A stretch of 64,000 nucleotides of DNA from Herbaspirillum sp. 3R11 (lineage in GTDB: Bacteria > Pseudomonadota > Gammaproteobacteria > Burkholderiales > Burkholderiaceae_D): the NCBI RefSeq assembly GCF_004563925.1, contig NZ_SPNJ01000005.1, forward strand, positions 310,001 to 374,000, in the 5' to 3' direction. Below the pieces are notes generated by a model. That model did not search any database. It was not told the DNA's origin and was given only the letters and a program-made list of their open reading frames with translations. Made by a program: the position numbers and the translations under genes. This document shows, in pieces, positions 56,395 through 64,000 of the stretch. Position 1 is the stretch's first letter. Every line of letters begins with the position of its first letter.

Positions 56395-57567
56395 ATGCGT
56401 CGTGAGTCACAAGTCGTATCCAAGCGTACCGCTTCCCTGGCGATCAAACTGAGCGCGCTGGCTGCAGTAGCCCTGCTGTCGGGTTGCTCGCTGTTTTCGA
56501 GCAAGAAGGAAATCAACCCGCCTGCGGCGCTGGTCGAGTTCAAGCAAACCTTGCGTACGCAAACCGTGTGGACTGCGTCAGTCGGCAAAGCCGGCGTCTT
56601 CCAGTTCAGCCCGGTCTACGCGGGTGGCAGCGTGTTCGCGGCCGGGGCAGACGGCGCAGTGGTGCGTCTGAATGCCTCCACCGGCCAGGCTGTGTGGCGC
56701 GTCAACGCCGGTTCGTCGCTGACGGCCGGTGTAGGCAGCGACGGCAACGTGGTTGCCGTGGTGGGCGAGAAGGGCGTCGTGCAAGCTTTCGACGGTAACG
56801 GCAAGTCGCTTTGGAAAGCCCAGGCGCCAAGCGAAGTGTTGTCCGCTCCGGTGGTAGGTTCGGGGCTGGTGCTGGTGCGCAGCATCGACAATCGTGTTAC
56901 CGCATTTGACGCCGACAACGGCACCCGCCGCTGGACCGTGCTGCGTCCTTTGCCGGCGCTGACCCTGCGCACTGCGCCTGGCATCGTGCTCGATTCGCAA
57001 ACCGCATACGTCGCCTTGCCGGGCGGCCGCTTGTCGGCGCTGGCACTGAACAACGGCGGTCCGCGCTGGGAAGTCGCCGTCGGTGATCCGAAAGGCACCA
57101 CTGAACTGGAACGTATTGCAGATGTGTCCGGCGTGCCGGGATTGGGCGTGCGCGATGTGTGTGCAGTGGCTTATCAAGGTCGTATCGGTTGCTTCGATGT
57201 CATCAATGGCAATGTGCGCTGGGCGAAGGATTTTTCGAGTGAATCCGGCTTGACGCTGGATGACCGCTTTGTATTTGCGGCCGATGACAAGGGCGGCGTG
57301 ACGGAATTCGCCCGTGACACCGGCGCCGCGCTGTGGCGCAACGCCAAACTGGCCTATCGACGCCTGTCGCCGCCGATTGCAGTTGGCAAAGCGGTCGCAG
57401 TAGGCGATTATCAGGGTTATATCCATTTCCTGTCGCGCGATGACGGTGCGTTCGTCGCCCGTACAAGCACTGACGGAAGCCCGATTCAAGTGACGCCGAT
57501 TGCCGCTGGGCAAGCCGTCGTTTTTCAAACTCAAGCAGGAACAGTCGTCGCCTTGGCGGCAGAATAA
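56395..57567 (+). CDS. bamB: Outer-membrane protein assembly lipoprotein BamB
   Basis: BamB is the beta-propeller lipoprotein of the BAM complex that inserts beta-barrel proteins into the outer membrane. The 390-residue protein has a lipobox LLSGCSLF and then repeated beta-propeller blades with PQQ-type signatures (AGGSVFAAGADGAVVRLNASTGQ and similar). AGAGGA precedes the ATG at 56395; a longer in-frame start would add nine residues and spoil the signal peptide. It lies between yfgM and der. Confidence 0.95.
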   Translation: MRRESQVVSKRTASLAIKLSALAAVALLSGCSLFSSKKEINPPAALVEFKQTLRTQTVWTASVGKAGVFQFSPVYAGGSVFAAGADGAVVRLNASTGQAVWRVNAGSSLTAGVGSDGNVVAVVGEKGVVQAFDGNGKSLWKAQAPSEVLSAPVVGSGLVLVRSIDNRVTAFDADNGTRRWTVLRPLPALTLRTAPGIVLDSQTAYVALPGGRLSALALNNGGPRWEVAVGDPKGTTELERIADVSGVPGLGVRDVCAVAYQGRIGCFDVINGNVRWAKDFSSESGLTLDDRFVFAADDKGGVTEFARDTGAALWRNAKLAYRRLSPPIAVGKAVAVGDYQGYIHFLSRDDGAFVARTSTDGSPIQVTPIAAGQAVVFQTQAGTVVALAAE

Positions 57568-57573
57568 AATTTA

Positions 57574-58914
57574 ATGAAGCCGGTTATTGCACTTGTTGGT
57601 CGTCCCAATGTCGGTAAGTCGACATTGTTTAATCGGCTCACCCGTTCACGTGATGCGCTGGTCGCAGACTTGCCCGGGCTGACCCGGGATCGTCACTACG
57701 GCGAAGGCCGGGTCGGCGAACGCCCCTTTTTGGTGATTGATACCGGTGGTTTCGAGCCGGTGGCCAAAGAGGGCATCATGTTTGAAATGGCCAAACAGAC
57801 CAAGCAGGCGGTGGTCGAGGCCGATATCGTTGTGTTCATCGTCGACGGCCGTCAGGGCCTGACGCCGCACGACAAAACCATTACCGATTTCCTGCGCAAA
57901 TCGGGGCGTTCGGTCATGCTGGTGGTCAACAAGGCCGAAGGCATGAAGTACACGTCCGTCACCGCCGACTTCTACGAGCTGGGCCTGGGCGATCCGTATG
58001 TGATTTCTGCTGCGCATGGCGACGGCGTCGCCGACCTGGTGGATGAGGCATTGGATATTGCGTTGGCGCAGCGTCCCGATCTTGGCGAAGAAGTCGACGT
58101 CGCGCGCGGCATCAAGATTGCCATCGTCGGCCGTCCCAATGTGGGCAAGTCGACATTGGTCAATACTTTGCTCGGCGAAGAGCGCGTCATCGCGTTCGAC
58201 ATGCCGGGCACGACCCGCGATTCGATCGAGATTCCCTTCGAGCGCGACGGCAAGCAATACACGCTGATCGATACTGCCGGTATCCGCCGTCGCGGCAAGG
58301 TGTTCGAAGCTATCGAAAAATTCTCGGTAGTGAAGACCTTGCAATCGATTTCGGAAACCAACGTGGTCCTGCTGCTGCTCGACGCGCAACAGGACATTTC
58401 GGAGCAGGATGCGCATATCGCCGGCTTCGTGCTGGAGTCCGGTCGGGCGCTGGTGGTGGGCGTCAACAAGTGGGACGGCCTGCAAAGCGATCGTCGCGAC
58501 GAGATCAAGATGGACCTTGAGCGCAAGCTCAGCTTCCTGTCGTTTGCCAAGTTCCACTTCATCTCCGCGCTGAAGTCGACCGGCATCGGCCCGGTCATGA
58601 AATCAATCGACTCGGCCTATGCCGCAGCGATGTCCAATCTGACCACGCCGAAGCTCACGCGGGCGCTGATCGAAGCGGTCGAACATCAACAGCCGCGCCG
58701 CAAAGGCTCGATCCGCCCCAAATTGCGCTACGCCCACCAGGGCGGCATGAATCCTCCGATCGTGGTGATCCACGGCAACGCCCTTGAAGGCGTGGATGAC
58801 AGCTACAAACGTTATCTCGAAAAGCATTTTCGTGAAACTTTCTCGTTGGTTGGCACTCCACTCCGTATCGAGTTCCGCTCGAGCAAGAATCCTTTCGCGC
58901 GCCCAGATAAATAA
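57574..58914 (+). CDS. der: Ribosome biogenesis GTPase Der (EngA)
   Basis: Der is the only bacterial GTPase with two tandem G domains and is needed for 50S subunit maturation. The first P-loop GRPNVGKST is near residue 8; the second begins at residue 186. Switch and specificity motifs (DTGG, NKAEG in domain 1; DTAG, NKWDG in domain 2) are present in both. A KH-like C-terminal domain (about 355-446) ends the 446-residue protein. It starts 6 bp after bamB. Confidence 0.97.
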   Translation: MKPVIALVGRPNVGKSTLFNRLTRSRDALVADLPGLTRDRHYGEGRVGERPFLVIDTGGFEPVAKEGIMFEMAKQTKQAVVEADIVVFIVDGRQGLTPHDKTITDFLRKSGRSVMLVVNKAEGMKYTSVTADFYELGLGDPYVISAAHGDGVADLVDEALDIALAQRPDLGEEVDVARGIKIAIVGRPNVGKSTLVNTLLGEERVIAFDMPGTTRDSIEIPFERDGKQYTLIDTAGIRRRGKVFEAIEKFSVVKTLQSISETNVVLLLLDAQQDISEQDAHIAGFVLESGRALVVGVNKWDGLQSDRRDEIKMDLERKLSFLSFAKFHFISALKSTGIGPVMKSIDSAYAAAMSNLTTPKLTRALIEAVEHQQPRRKGSIRPKLRYAHQGGMNPPIVVIHGNALEGVDDSYKRYLEKHFRETFSLVGTPLRIEFRSSKNPFARPDK

Positions 58915-59033
58915 TCTCGAATCTTGGCGGTCGGTAGGAAATCGTTTACATTCATAACGCATAGATTGGTAAAGCACTTGAAATTTTGTCAGGTGCCTCC
59001 AAATCCTAATCACAACAACACAGTGGAGCTGCC

Positions 59034-59273
59034 ATGAGCAACAAAGGGCAATTGTTACAAGACCCATTTCTTAACGCCTTAAGAAAAGAACACGTCCCCG
59101 TTTCGATCTATCTGGTCAACGGGATCAAACTGCAAGGCCATGTTGAGTCATTCGACCAATATGTTGTCCTGCTGCGCAACACCGTCACCCAAATGGTGTA
59201 CAAGCACGCCATTTCCACCGTCGTACCAGCCCGTGCCGTCAATCTGAGCCTCGATTCGGCAGAAGCGGAATAA
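59034..59273 (+). CDS. hfq: RNA chaperone Hfq
   Basis: Hfq is a hexameric Sm-like protein that pairs small RNAs with mRNAs. The 79-residue protein has both Sm motifs: [21 protein letters not shown] with [18 protein letters not shown], then [12 protein letters not shown]. The C-terminal tail is short. hflX follows after 39 bp. It is likely to affect flhDC, rpoS and other targets in this window, but that is established only in other bacteria. Confidence 0.97.
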   Translation: MSNKGQLLQDPFLNALRKEHVPVSIYLVNGIKLQGHVESFDQYVVLLRNTVTQMVYKHAISTVVPARAVNLSLDSAEAE

Positions 59274-59312
59274 TGGTTTATCCAGCCGGCGCTACGCCGT
59301 GTGCATACTGAT

Positions 59313-60467
59313 ATGCGTGCCGCGCTAGTCGGCCTGGATTTCGGCAAAAGCGATTTTGCCGCAAGTCTGGATGAATTGTTCCTGCTGGCCAAGTCCGCTG
59401 GCGCAGAGCCTGTTACCACCGTAACCGGCAAACGCGCCAGTCCGGATGCCGCGCTGTTTGTCGGTTCCGGCAAGGCGCAGGAGATTGCAGATGCAGTCGC
59501 CGATCTGGAACTCGACATCGTCATCTTCAATCACGCCTTGTCGCCTGCGCAACAGCGCAATCTCGAACGGGTGCTGAAAACACGGGTGCTTGACCGCACC
59601 AGTCTGATTCTCGATATTTTTGCCCAACGCGCCAAGAGTCATGAAGGCAAGGTGCAGGTTGAGCTCGCCCAATTGCAGCATCTGGCCACACGCCTGATTC
59701 GCGGCTGGACTCACTTGGAGCGGCAAAAGGGCGGTATCGGCTTGCGCGGTCCCGGCGAAACTCAGCTCGAAACCGACCGTCGTCTGCTCGGTGATCGCGT
59801 CAAGGCCTTGCGCGCCCAACTGGCCAAGCTGCATCGCCAGCACGCCACGCAACGTCGCGCACGTGGTCGCAACGACACGTTTTCGGTCTCGCTGGTCGGT
59901 TACACAAACGCGGGCAAATCCACGGTGTTCAACGCCATGGCCAAAGCCGGCGTGTATGCCGCCAACCAGTTGTTTGCGACGCTGGACACGACATCGCGCC
60001 GGGTGTATCTGGGGGAAGTCGGCCATGTGGTCATTTCCGACACGGTCGGCTTCATCCGTGAGCTGCCTCACCAACTGGTGGCGGCGTTTCGCGCCACGCT
60101 CGAAGAGACCATTCACGCCGATCTGCTGCTGCATGTTGTCGATGCGGCAAGCCCGGTGCGCATGGAGCAAATCGAGCAGGTGAACCTGGTTCTCAAGGAA
60201 ATTGGTGCGGATCATATCCCCCAGATTCTGGTCTGGAACAAGATCGACGCCGCCGAGCTGGAGCCGGCGATTGAGCATGATGAGTATGGTAGAATCCACC
60301 GGGTTTTTGTCAGTGCAAAAACTGGCGCCGGCCTGGATTTGCTGCGGCAGGCAATTGCCGACTCGCTCAGGTCGTCGATCGAGGCACGCAGGGGCGCCCG
60401 ATCAGAGACTCCCGATTCTCAAGATGTGCGTGACGTGTACGATGCATACGATTCGCACGCGCATTAA
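59313..60467 (+). CDS. hflX: GTPase HflX
   Basis: HflX is a ribosome-associated GTPase that splits stalled 70S ribosomes under stress. With the ATG at 59313 it is 384 residues; a GTG at 59301 would add four. An N-terminal HflX-specific domain (about 1-190; PALSPAQQRNLE-type, then GGIGLRGPGETQLE) precedes the G domain with P-loop GYTNAGKST, switch II DTVGFIRELPH and NKID. A short acidic, histidine-ended tail follows. It lies between hfq and hflK in the standard order. Confidence 0.95.
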   Translation: MRAALVGLDFGKSDFAASLDELFLLAKSAGAEPVTTVTGKRASPDAALFVGSGKAQEIADAVADLELDIVIFNHALSPAQQRNLERVLKTRVLDRTSLILDIFAQRAKSHEGKVQVELAQLQHLATRLIRGWTHLERQKGGIGLRGPGETQLETDRRLLGDRVKALRAQLAKLHRQHATQRRARGRNDTFSVSLVGYTNAGKSTVFNAMAKAGVYAANQLFATLDTTSRRVYLGEVGHVVISDTVGFIRELPHQLVAAFRATLEETIHADLLLHVVDAASPVRMEQIEQVNLVLKEIGADHIPQILVWNKIDAAELEPAIEHDEYGRIHRVFVSAKTGAGLDLLRQAIADSLRSSIEARRGARSETPDSQDVRDVYDAYDSHAH

Positions 60468-60569
60468 TCTGTTGGCTTGAACCGCCACAGCTGGTCGTCC
60501 AGGCGGTTCTCGAAGTTGGCGGGCATTCCCTCTTTTGATTTTTTCAATTACTAAGCCGGATCGCAACGC

Positions 60570-61892
60570 ATGCTCGTTTCTCTATTCAAAAAACTCGGTA
60601 TTAAGTTCTCGTTGAACGACCCTCAATGGGGGCGCGGTTCACAAGACGACAATAACCGTCAAAATCAGAACAACGGCAATAACGGCAAAAAGCCGGAAGA
60701 CGGCCCTCCCGATCTCGATCAGCTATGGCGCGATTTCAATCAGCGCCTGAGCCGGCTCTTCGGCAAGCGTGGTGGCGGCGGTTCGGATAACGGCGACGGC
60801 GGCGGCTTCAATCGCGGTGACATCAAGGGCGCCGGTATCGGCGCCGGCGTGATCGCCGTCATCGTCGCATTCCTGTGGCTGGCCAGTGGCTTCTTCATCG
60901 TCCAGGAAGGTCAGACTGCGGTCGTCATGACTTTCGGCAAATACAGCCACACTACGTTGCCCGGCTTTAACTGGCGCTGGCCTTATCCGTTGCAAAGCCA
61001 TGAGATTGTCAACGTCTCGCAGGTGCGCACCGCGGAGATCGGCTATCGCAGCAATGCCAAGAACAAGCAACTGAAGGAAGCGCTGATGCTGACTGACGAT
61101 GAGAATATCATCGACATCCAGTTCGCAGTTCAATACAAACTCAAGAACGCCGCAGAATGGCTGTTCAACAATCGCGACCAGGACGAGACCGTGCGTCAGG
61201 TCGCCGAGACCGCGATTCGCGAGATCGTCGGCCGCAGCAAGATGGACTTCGTGTTGTACGAAGGCCGTGAAAAGGTGGCGCTCGACGTTGGTCAACTGAT
61301 GCAGCAAATCCTTGATCGCTATAAATCGGGTGTGCAGATCACCAACGTCACCATGCAGGGTGTGCAACCGCCTGAACAGGTGCAGGCGGCATTCGACGAC
61401 GCCGTCAAGGCAGGGCAGGACCGCGAGCGTCAGAAGAACGAAGGCCAGGCCTATGCCAACGATGTGATCCCGAAGGCTAGCGGCGCTTCTTCACGCCTGT
61501 TGGAAGAAGCCGAAGCCTACCGTTCGCGCATCGTCGCCAACGCCGAAGGCGATGCCGCGCGCTTCAAGCAAGTGCTCGAGGAGTACCAGAAAGCGCCGGC
61601 TGTAACGCGTGACCGTATGTATCTGGAAACCATGCAGCAGATCTTCTCCAACACGACCAAGGTCATGGTGGACGCCAAGAGCGGCAACAACTTGCTGTAT
61701 CTGCCGCTGGACAAGCTGATCCAGCAATCCGATAACGCCGCCGCGGCAGCAAAGCCTGCGACTGCGCCTGCAGGATCATCATCCGCTGCTTCGCCAACAC
61801 TTCCAGGAACAGATCCAGTGTATTCCACAGATGCCCAACGTGATTCCCGCAACCGGGATGCGCGTGATTCCCGCGATCGGGAGGTACGCTAA
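60570..61892 (+). CDS. hflK: HflK subunit of the FtsH-modulating HflKC complex
   Basis: HflK is an SPFH/stomatin-like membrane protein that with HflC surrounds the FtsH protease and limits its activity. The 440-residue protein has an N-terminal Gln/Asn/Gly-rich segment, one membrane helix (about 88-108, GVIAVIVAFLWLASGFFIV), the SPFH domain (about 110-290) and a coiled tail ending in an Arg/Asp-repeat (RDSRNRDARDSRDREVR). Its TAA overlaps the hflC ATG. Confidence 0.95.
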   Translation: MLVSLFKKLGIKFSLNDPQWGRGSQDDNNRQNQNNGNNGKKPEDGPPDLDQLWRDFNQRLSRLFGKRGGGGSDNGDGGGFNRGDIKGAGIGAGVIAVIVAFLWLASGFFIVQEGQTAVVMTFGKYSHTTLPGFNWRWPYPLQSHEIVNVSQVRTAEIGYRSNAKNKQLKEALMLTDDENIIDIQFAVQYKLKNAAEWLFNNRDQDETVRQVAETAIREIVGRSKMDFVLYEGREKVALDVGQLMQQILDRYKSGVQITNVTMQGVQPPEQVQAAFDDAVKAGQDRERQKNEGQAYANDVIPKASGASSRLLEEAEAYRSRIVANAEGDAARFKQVLEEYQKAPAVTRDRMYLETMQQIFSNTTKVMVDAKSGNNLLYLPLDKLIQQSDNAAAAAKPATAPAGSSSAASPTLPGTDPVYSTDAQRDSRNRDARDSRDREVR

Positions 61893-62776
61893 TGAGCCGC
61901 CTGATTACCAGCATCATCGTCGCCGTCATCGCCATCTGGCTGGTGTCGACGACCGTTTTCATCGTTGAGCAGCGCCAGTCGGCCATCGTCTTCGCCCTCG
62001 GTGAAGTCAAGCAGGTGGTGACCGAGCCGGGTCTGCACTTCAAGCTGCCGCCGCCGTTCCAGAACGTGATCTACATCGACAAGCGCATCCAGACCCTGGA
62101 TACGCCTGACGCCGACCGTTTCATCACGGCCGAAAAGAAAAACGTCCTGGTGGACTCCTTCGTCAAATGGCGCATCGTTGATCCACGCCTGTACTTCATC
62201 AGCTTCGGGGGCGATGAGCGTCGCGCCCAAGATCGCCTGTCGCAAATCGTCAAGGCTGCACTGAACGAAGAAATCACCAAGCGCACCGTGCGCGAAGTGA
62301 TCTCCGGTGAACGCGGCAAGGTGATGGACGCGATCCAGCGCAAGGTAGCCCTTGAGGCCAAGCAGATCGGCGCCGAGATCATCGACGTGCGTCTGCGCCG
62401 GGTTGACTATGTCGACCAGATCAACAATTCTGTGTATGACCGCATGAAGTCCGAACGCGCCCGCGTCGCCAACGAATTGCGTTCCACCGGCGCTGCCGAG
62501 TCGGAAAAGATTCGCGCCGACGCCGACCGCCAACGCGTGGTGATCTTGGCTGAAGCCTATCGCGATGCGGAAAAAATCCGCGGCGCAGGCGATGCCAAGG
62601 CTTCCCAGGTCTACGCCCAGGCATTCGGACAGAATCCCGAGTTCTTCAAGTTCTATCGCAGCCTCGAGGCTTATCGCGCCAGCTTCAAGAACCGTCACGA
62701 CCTGATGGTGGTGGACCCCAACTCCGAGTTCTTCAAGTATTTCAAGGGCGTGGGAGGCGTGAGCGCCAAGAAATAA
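61892..62776 (+). CDS. hflC: HflC subunit of the FtsH-modulating HflKC complex
   Basis: HflC, 294 residues, pairs with HflK. It has an N-terminal membrane helix (IIVAVIAIWLVSTTVFIVE) and an SPFH domain with the family segment DARVLRID-like and VDYVDQINNSVYDRMKSER. The start overlaps the hflK stop by one base, so the two are translated together. A hairpin with a T run follows its stop. Confidence 0.95.
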   Translation: MSRLITSIIVAVIAIWLVSTTVFIVEQRQSAIVFALGEVKQVVTEPGLHFKLPPPFQNVIYIDKRIQTLDTPDADRFITAEKKNVLVDSFVKWRIVDPRLYFISFGGDERRAQDRLSQIVKAALNEEITKRTVREVISGERGKVMDAIQRKVALEAKQIGAEIIDVRLRRVDYVDQINNSVYDRMKSERARVANELRSTGAAESEKIRADADRQRVVILAEAYRDAEKIRGAGDAKASQVYAQAFGQNPEFFKFYRSLEAYRASFKNRHDLMVVDPNSEFFKYFKGVGGVSAKK

Positions 62777-62815
62777 GCCACGACCCGTTCGTGGTATACA
62801 ATATCGGGTTGCGCG

Positions 62816-62862
62816 AACAGAAAAACGGATGCCGCCGGCATGGGGCGTCCTTCTGTTTTTGT
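62816..62862 (+). terminator. Imperfect terminator hairpin after hflC
   Basis: AACAGAA...GGATGCC pairs with GGCGTCC...TTCTGTTTTTGTT, with a G-U step and a small internal bulge, and ends in a T run. It would separate hflC from hisZ. The rest of the 62777-63071 gap holds no gene I can support; TATATT at 63048-63053 may be a hisZ -10 box. Confidence 0.55.
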
Positions 62863-63071
62863 TGACCTGAATTGTTGACCGCTGTTTCTGTCGTTTCTGT
62901 TCGTTTCTTTCGAGTATTTGTTTCCCCAGCATTGATGTGATGTGCTCCAGGCATACGCTTCTTCGGACGCGTGTGCCTTGCCGCGTGTGGCGGGGTTCGC
63001 CTGGTTCTGCCCGAGTTCTCCCTGAGCATGCCGGGGTTTGTTTCGGATATATTTTTTGATTGAATTGTTTT

Positions 63072-64000
63072 ATGCCTAACTGGCTTCTTCCTGAAAACAT
63101 TGCCGACGTCTTGCCGTCCGAAGCGCGCAAGATTGAAGAGCTGCGTCGCCGCATGCTCGACAATTTCCGTTTGTACGGCTACGAAATGGTGATGCCGCCG
63201 CTGCTCGAATACCTGGAGTCGCTGCTGACCGGCGCCGGTCAGGACACCGACCTGCGCACCTTCAAGCTGGTTGATCAGCTGTCCGGTCGCACGCTGGGAA
63301 TTCGCGCCGACATGACCACGCAAGTTGCGCGCATCGACGCGCATTTGCTCAACCGTGATTCCGTCACGCGCCTGTGCTACGCCGGCAGCGTGTTGCATAC
63401 CCGTCCCTCGGGCCTGCACGCCACGCGCGAACCGCTGCAGATCGGCGCCGAAATCTACGGCCACGCCGGCCTCGAAGCCGACGCCGAAATCCAGGCGCTG
63501 GCGCTGGCCTCGCTGGCATTGGCCGGCATCGACAAGGTGCGGCTGGACCTGTGCCACGTCGGCGTGCTGCGCGCCATCATCGCCAATGACGAGAAGGCGG
63601 CCAAGCAGGCGGCGCAGTTGTTCGGCCTGCTGGAAGCCAAGGACATTCCCGGTCTGCACATACTGACCAAAGATTATCTGCCGGCCACGCGCGACGCCCT
63701 GCTGGCGCTGCCGGGCCTGTACGGCGACATCGAAGTGATCGCACGTGCACGCAAGGCCTTGCCGGCGCTGCCGGGCATCGCCCAGGCGCTTGACGAACTG
63801 CAGGCGCTGGCGCAACTCGCCGGCGAAGCCAACGTCACCATCGACCTGGCCGACCTGCGCGGTTACCACTATCACAGCGGCGTAATGTTCGCGGCTTACG
63901 TGCCGGGCCTGCCCAATGCGGTGGTGCGCGGCGGCCGTTACGATCACGTCGGCGAAGCATTCGGACGCGCCCGCCCGGCGACCGGTTTTTCCATGGATTT
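63072..64000 (+). CDS. hisZ: ATP phosphoribosyltransferase regulatory subunit HisZ, 3'-truncated
   Basis: HisZ is a HisRS-like protein without aminoacylation activity that makes the short-form HisG complex active and histidine-sensitive. The frame opens with [26 protein letters not shown] and continues without a stop to the window edge (309 codons). Class II-like signatures [34 protein letters not shown] and the late [11 protein letters not shown] with [13 protein letters not shown] support HisZ over HisS, because the HisRS motif-2 catalytic pattern is altered. It lies downstream of hflC as in other Burkholderiales. Confidence 0.93.
   Translation, partial: MPNWLLPENIADVLPSEARKIEELRRRMLDNFRLYGYEMVMPPLLEYLESLLTGAGQDTDLRTFKLVDQLSGRTLGIRADMTTQVARIDAHLLNRDSVTRLCYAGSVLHTRPSGLHATREPLQIGAEIYGHAGLEADAEIQALALASLALAGIDKVRLDLCHVGVLRAIIANDEKAAKQAAQLFGLLEAKDIPGLHILTKDYLPATRDALLALPGLYGDIEVIARARKALPALPGIAQALDELQALAQLAGEANVTIDLADLRGYHYHSGVMFAAYVPGLPNAVVRGGRYDHVGEAFGRARPATGFSMD

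Overview
The window looks like a chromosomal core region of a motile, respiring betaproteobacterium of the order Burkholderiales. The family is most likely Oxalobacteraceae (Herbaspirillum, Herminiimonas or Collimonas type). This rests on gene order and protein character: class I PHA genes, flhDC followed by motAB and cheYAW, a sdhCDAB-sdhE-gltA-odhA-odhB-lpd block, surE-pcm-nlpD-rpoS, and rlmN-pilW-rodZ-ispG-hisS-yfgM-bamB-der-hfq-hflX-hflK-hflC-hisZ. I cannot name the species. Coding density is high and genic DNA is GC-rich. I see no rRNA, tRNA, CRISPR array, prophage or intact insertion sequence.

Layout. 1-2.7 kb: 5'-truncated pgeF, then a LysR regulator divergent from a TauE/SafE permease and a tiny hypothetical gene. 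2.7-6.4 kb: polyhydroxybutyrate block (small membrane protein, phaC, phaB, phaR). 6.5-9.6 kb: rimO, a small exported protein and metC. 9.6-17.8 kb: motility and chemotaxis, namely an AT-rich leader, flhD, flhC, a membrane-anchored methyltransferase, motA, motB, a CheZ-like protein, cheY, cheA and cheW, closed by a strong terminator. 17.9-25 kb, minus strand: a DUF2863-type protein, aconitase, a small exported protein, a CitE-like lyase and malate dehydrogenase. 25-37.5 kb, plus strand: a GntR regulator, sdhCDAB, sdhE, gltA, odhA, odhB and lpd. 37.6-43 kb: zapE, a coiled-coil exported protein, a YdcH-like protein, a DinG-type helicase and a PilZ protein. 43.1-48.4 kb: surE, pcm, nlpD, rpoS, rlmD. 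48.5-64 kb: a Bax-inhibitor-like membrane protein, ndk, and the rlmN-to-hisZ cluster; hisZ runs off the right edge.

How it fits together. About 18 kb carries nearly all of the TCA cycle: aconitase, malate dehydrogenase, succinate dehydrogenase with its flavinylation factor, citrate synthase and the three 2-oxoglutarate dehydrogenase subunits. A GntR/UTRA regulator sits in the middle. Next to it is a perfect 18-bp palindrome between its own candidate promoter and a well-formed candidate mdh promoter, which suggests a local metabolite-responsive switch. FlhDC would drive flagellar genes, and the linked motor and chemotaxis genes form the response pathway. RpoS, Hfq and the PHA genes fit a lifestyle with nutrient fluctuation.

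Most of the window is conserved housekeeping sequence. I found no convincing wholly new system. The best leads are regulatory or architectural: the GntR palindrome and long mdh leader, a short CheZ-like protein beside cheY, three 18-residue GYGFF repeats in the CheA linker, an alternating His tail on HisRS, a MITE-like hairpin before gltA, and a structured, terminator-containing spacer between odhB and lpd.
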